Shown piece after piece: positions 19,890 to 23,209 of a stretch of DNA of 23,209 nucleotides. A program made the position numbers and the translations under genes. A model generated the notes under the pieces. It was not told where the DNA came from. It worked only from the letters and a program-made list of their open reading frames with translations, and did no database searches. Position 1 is the stretch's first letter; the number at the start of each line of letters is the position of its first letter. This DNA comes from Anaerolineales bacterium (lineage in GTDB: Bacteria > Chloroflexota > Anaerolineae > Epilineales > JAANWY01): NCBI GenBank assembly GCA_018263655.1, contig JAANWY010000274.1, forward strand, positions 1 to 23,209. The letters run 5' to 3'.

Positions 19890-22541
19890 CTAATCTCCAG
19901 CTCCCCCCCCCCGTTCCGCCAGTATTCGCTGCACAAGCGCCTCCTCATCTTCTCGGGCCTTCACTTCCAGGTCGAGCCGAGCGTCCCGGATGGCCTCCAG
20001 AACGTCGCGATAGATTGGACCTGGCCTCACGCCCAGCTCTTCGAGGTAATGGCCGTCCAAGATAGGCTCTACGCATTGTAGCTCACGTTGGTATAGGTCT
20101 GTGCGTTCACGAACTTGTGGATCGTCAGTGGCGACCCACAGTAGGCACACGGCATCGGCGTCAAACTTCTCCAGGATGTGGTACACGTCGCTGCGGCGGA
20201 GGCCGGCCTGGTTGAGCCGTTCTTCAGCGGAGCGGAGCGCCGGCATCTGGCGCATCAGGGTGGCGATATCACGGCGAGTCTGCAGTCGTCTGACAATCTC
20301 TGCGATCTCTTGGGCTGTCAGCCGGTAGCACAACAGGGCGAGGTAGAGGGCTGGCCTGGGTTGGGTTGGGAGCTCTGGCGGAAGTGGTGAGCGGTCGGTC
20401 TTGGCGTTTGGGGGCCGGCAGCTCATTTGATACCAGCCGGCGATGTTTGCGCGCAGGTTCTGGAACTTCTCGGCAACCCACGCCTCGTACGTCAGCGCTG
20501 GGTGAATCGTCTGCAGGGCGCTCAGGTTGTGCAGCCACCCCAACACCCGCTCGGGCTCTTTTTCCTCGAAGGTCGAGAACAACTCGTGCCGGACGCGGTC
20601 ACCGCTGACGCGATCCAGTAGGTCAACGGCGTCGTCGATTAGTTCGCGGGTCCGCGATTCAATTTCGAAATCGAGACGCTCTGCCAGCCGGGCAGCCCGC
20701 AGGATCCGGGTGGGGTCTTCGACGAAACTCAGATTGTGCAGCACGCGAATCAGGCCCCGCTGCAGATCGGCTTCGCCGCCGAAGAAGTCCAGCAGTTCGC
20801 CATAGCGATCCAGGTTCAGGCTGATGGCCATGGTGTTGATGGTGAAATCTCGACGCCGCAGATCGCTCTTGATCGATCCGCGCTCAACACTCGGAAGGGC
20901 CGTCGGGCGTTCATAGAACTCTGTCCGCGCTGCGACGAAGTCCAGAGCATCGGGTACGCCGGCCTGGTTGGACCAGTCATCGGGCAGGATCCACTTGGCT
21001 GTGCCAAACCTGAAATGGCTCGTCACACGTCCACCCTGCTCACGTTGCAGCGACCGCGCCAGGCCGATGGCATCACCGTCCACCACGAGGTCGATATCGG
21101 GGCCGCGTTCGACACCCAGGAGCAGGTCGCGCACGAACCCGCCGACGATGTACAACTGATCATCGTGCCGGTCGGCGGTTGCGCTGGCCAGGTCCAGCAA
21201 TTCTAACAGGGCCGGCGACAACGCTGACTGCAGACGGGCTTTGATTTCGGCGGCGCGGTCGACGCGGTCTGGCTGTCCCCACAGCTTGAGGAGGTCGGTT
21301 CGGGTCACGATACCGATCATGTCGCCATCGTCCACTACCGGCACCTGGCCAACGTCGTACTCCATCATGAGCTTCTGCAGCTCTTCGACCGAGGCCTGGG
21401 GCGAGAGGCTCACCGCACCTTTGTGCATGTACGTTTCAATGGGCGCGCTATCGAGGCCGTGATGCATAGCGCGGTCGACTTCTCGCCGAGTCAAGATCCC
21501 TAGCACTTCGCCGTCGCGAACGACGGGGTAACCTTCGTGCCCATAGCGGCGCATCGTCTCGGCGGCCTCTGCCACCGTCGTGTCAGGGTCGACGGTGCGT
21601 ACGGCGCCGTGCGACATGATCTCTTCTACAGTGATCAGCGGCTGGATATACTTGTCCAGGAACTGCAGCAAACGTTGGTGCGTTTCTTCGATGCTCAGGT
21701 CCTGGATCATCGCCGCCGCGGCGCGGTCGTGCCCACCACCGCCGAAGGCTGTCGCAATGCGGCCGACGGGCACCGCATCGGTCGCGCTCCGCGTAACCAG
21801 TTGGACGTGTTCCTCCAAGTCGACGATGACGAAGAGGGCGGCCGGCTCCAGCAGGTTGCGGATCTTGTGGGCGACGGTTGATAGTTCGTCTTTGAAGTCC
21901 GGGGCTTTTGCAGTAGCCATGACGATGACGTGGCCGGCAAACTTGTGTGTCTCGGCGTTCTCGACCAGGCGGTCGTACAGGTCTCGCTGAGCGGCAGACA
22001 GTGGGTGATGGAGGAAGTCGGCTGCGACTTCGAGGTTGGCGCCCTGTTCCATGAGCCAGGCGGCCGCCTGGAGATCGCGCGGCGTCGTGCCGGCGTAGGC
22101 GAGGGAGCCCGTGTCCTCGTAGATGCCGAGTAACAGCAGCGTAGCTTCGATGGGCGTGAGTTCGATGTTGCGGCGGCACGCTTCCTCGACAAGGAGCGTA
22201 GCGCAGGCGCCGGTCTTGCTGCCCCAGTAGCCCCCTTGCTCCACGTCGTCCCGGCTCAGCGCGTGGTGGTCGATGATCTGGATCCGTGTCTCGCGCCCCA
22301 TGCCGCGTGGGTATTGGGCAGACTGTGTGTCCACCAGCGTGGCCCAATCGATTTGCCTTCGAGGGAGCGTGCCTGGTTCGATGAAGGGCAGTTGGCCGCC
22401 GTAAATCGTAAGGAAATCGGTGACGTTGCGGTTCAGCCGGCGTGGCAGCACCGGCACAGCGTCCGGCATCAGCAGCGCGGCTCCCAGCAGCGATGCCAGT
22501 GCATCGAAGTCGGCGTGCTCGTGACTTAGAATGACATGCAT
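19890..22541 (-). CDS. DHH-CBS-tRNA nucleotidyltransferase (CCA/A-adding) fusion protein
   Basis: This is an 883-residue cytoplasmic protein. Residues 1-300 form a DHH phosphoesterase module with SHEHADFDALAS (6-17), VDTQ (70-73), DHH (91-93) and the DHHA1 loop FGGGGHDRAA (266-275). Residues 305-420 hold two CBS domains (IMSHGAVRTV; YMHKGAVSLS). From 460 comes a class II nucleotidyltransferase head: VGGFVRDLLLG (466-476), catalytic DID (482-484), LRRRDFTINTMA (561-572) and EDPTRILRAARLAERLDF (608-625). Such fusions occur in cyanobacteria, Deinococcus and Aquifex, where related proteins add the terminal A of tRNA CCA. Whether this one adds A, CC or CCA cannot be told here. The start is ATG 22541, where the DHH strand begins; an open frame continues upstream but is not protein-like. 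Confidence 0.93.
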   Translation of the reverse strand: MHVILSHEHADFDALASLLGAALLMPDAVPVLPRRLNRNVTDFLTIYGGQLPFIEPGTLPRRQIDWATLVDTQSAQYPRGMGRETRIQIIDHHALSRDDVEQGGYWGSKTGACATLLVEEACRRNIELTPIEATLLLLGIYEDTGSLAYAGTTPRDLQAAAWLMEQGANLEVAADFLHHPLSAAQRDLYDRLVENAETHKFAGHVIVMATAKAPDFKDELSTVAHKIRNLLEPAALFVIVDLEEHVQLVTRSATDAVPVGRIATAFGGGGHDRAAAAMIQDLSIEETHQRLLQFLDKYIQPLITVEEIMSHGAVRTVDPDTTVAEAAETMRRYGHEGYPVVRDGEVLGILTRREVDRAMHHGLDSAPIETYMHKGAVSLSPQASVEELQKLMMEYDVGQVPVVDDGDMIGIVTRTDLLKLWGQPDRVDRAAEIKARLQSALSPALLELLDLASATADRHDDQLYIVGGFVRDLLLGVERGPDIDLVVDGDAIGLARSLQREQGGRVTSHFRFGTAKWILPDDWSNQAGVPDALDFVAARTEFYERPTALPSVERGSIKSDLRRRDFTINTMAISLNLDRYGELLDFFGGEADLQRGLIRVLHNLSFVEDPTRILRAARLAERLDFEIESRTRELIDDAVDLLDRVSGDRVRHELFSTFEEKEPERVLGWLHNLSALQTIHPALTYEAWVAEKFQNLRANIAGWYQMSCRPPNAKTDRSPLPPELPTQPRPALYLALLCYRLTAQEIAEIVRRLQTRRDIATLMRQMPALRSAEERLNQAGLRRSDVYHILEKFDADAVCLLWVATDDPQVRERTDLYQRELQCVEPILDGHYLEELGVRPGPIYRDVLEAIRDARLDLEVKAREDEEALVQRILAERGGGAGD

Positions 22542-22641
22542 AGGATTCGTGTCCGGCCCAATTCGCACCCAAATCGGGAAAAAGCAACAAAGGCGGCGTT
22601 GGATGCGGAGTTGATTGTGGTAGAATGACTGTAATAGGTGA

Positions 22642-22650
22642 ATTATATCA
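22642..22650 (-). promoter_or_regulatory. Extended -10 promoter of the nucleotidyltransferase fusion gene
   Basis: The minus strand reads TGA-TATAAT with a perfect -10 (22642-22647) and a TGN extension. No convincing -35 box is seen at 16-18 bp. The leader would be about 95 nt. Confidence 0.5.
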
Positions 22651-22716
22651 CAAATAGGGGCTTCCGGGGAAATAAACCCCCTGAATCGGCCTGTTTTCCT
22701 TTTGTCCTGGGCCAAA

Positions 22717-22745
22717 TTGCATTTGTTCATACTTTCTGGTATAAT
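22717..22745 (+). promoter_or_regulatory. Rightward promoter with no gene behind it in the window
   Basis: TTGCAT (22717-22722), 17 bp, then perfect TATAAT (22740-22745) with TGG just before it (extended -10). No credible ORF follows up to the window end. Confidence 0.55.
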
Positions 22746-22814
22746 CCAAACAGCCTTCCCAGAGCGACCTCGGCCGGGGTTCTTGAGATACCACGCCGGC
22801 TGAGGTTGAGGCCT

Positions 22815-22868
22815 ACATACATGCCCATCGTTTGTATGTTTGACAATTGTGCTTCGTTGTGCTACCAT
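22815..22868 (+). promoter_or_regulatory. Second rightward promoter with upstream dyad
   Basis: TTGACA (22840-22845), 17 bp, TACCAT (22863-22868). Just upstream, ACATAC (22815-22820) and GTATGT (22834-22839) form a dyad spaced 13 bp, a possible operator. A good AGGAGGT follows at about 22969-22975 without any nearby start codon. Confidence 0.5.
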
Positions 22869-22997
22869 CACCCGTCTTCAGTAACATTATCATTTGACTT
22901 GGCACGCCATGCAGATAATCTTGCCCGGACATCCTCGCCTGAGTGATGTTTCTCTCGCGTAACCGTTCAGGAGGTATCAGGACTAGCATCCCGAGTA

Positions 22998-23209
22998 GCG
23001 CGAAACGACGTCCTGAGCCCCTCGATAAACTCGGGACAGGCTTTGACGAAGGGCGACGTTGAGCGCGTATCGAGGGGTGCGGGTTTGCGACGGTTCTTCG
23101 CACAAGCCGCACCCCCTTCGACTGGGCTCAGGACGTCGCTTCGATACGACCTCGGCTTCGCCTCGGTCTACTCAGGCGGCGTCCTGAGCCTGTCGAAGGG
23201 CCTGTCGAA
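22998..23209. repeat. Repeat block of family G units and a hairpin
   Basis: Several partial units are present: CGACGTCCTGAGC (23008-23020), ACTGGGCTCAGGACGTCGCT (23120-23139) and CTACTCAGGCGGCGTCCTGA (23168-23187) with CCTGTCGAAGGG repeated in part at the very end. Between them, GGGGTGCGG..TTTGCG (23074-23089) pairs nearly fully with CGCACAAGCCGCACCCC (23099-23115). The block runs off the window edge. Confidence 0.7.

Noticed and set aside
22542..22871. N-terminal extension of the DHH fusion protein
   Set aside because: The sequence is not domain-like and passes through the extended -10 promoter. The DHH strand MHVILSHEHADFD starts at ATG 22541.

Overview
The window looks like a chromosomal segment of a Chloroflexota bacterium (Anaerolineae- or Caldilineae-like). 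This is inferred from style rather than from a marker gene. Three unrelated exported proteins carry Thr/Pro-rich stalks, one ends in VLVPLVMKN (a C-terminus I associate with secreted Chloroflexi proteins), and there is a cohesin-type surface protein. The intergenic DNA is crowded with short palindromes and MITE-like repeats. There is no rRNA, tRNA, CRISPR array or transposase gene.

Left third (33-8033, minus strand): a sugar operon read from a good sigma70-type promoter at 8005-8033. The order is substrate-binding lipoprotein, fused double ABC ATPase, two RbsC-type permeases, FGGY sugar kinase, FucA-type class II aldolase and, 12 bp further, a CAP-domain lipoprotein. The apparent job is uptake of a pentose, deoxyhexose or similar sugar, phosphorylation of the ketose, then retro-aldol cleavage. 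The substrate cannot be fixed from sequence; the binding protein looks closest to the LsrB/RhaS group.

Middle (8450-15832): secF and secD, normally adjacent, are split and inverted in order (secF first, secD 4.2 kb later). Between them lie a membrane-anchored peptidase-MA-like protein without HExxH, a cohesin protein on the other strand, a SpoIIE/PP2C-type phosphatase and a small P-loop protein. secF and secD each have their own strong promoter followed by a leader built largely of repeat DNA.

Right third (15830-23209): mfd (transcription-repair coupling factor), a small Cys-containing protein, and, convergently, a large DHH-DHHA1-CBS-CBS-tRNA nucleotidyltransferase fusion. The last 670 bp hold promoters but no gene and finish in the same repeat family that opens the window.

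The most notable non-coding content is a set of interacting repeat families. Family A comprises four GC-rich palindromes centred on GCGGCCGC or a variant of it, whose arm sequences vary together. Family B is a 123-147 bp MITE-like element with ends CTTGACAATGTTAAATT and a 19-bp internal stem. Family C is a 76-99 bp element with GGTAACTACTCA ends. Other inverted-repeat units lie at 8144-8420, 8450-8596 and 11324-11465. They form composite modules, sit in the secD and secF leaders, supply the 3' ends of three genes, and seem to have removed the start codon of the cohesin gene.
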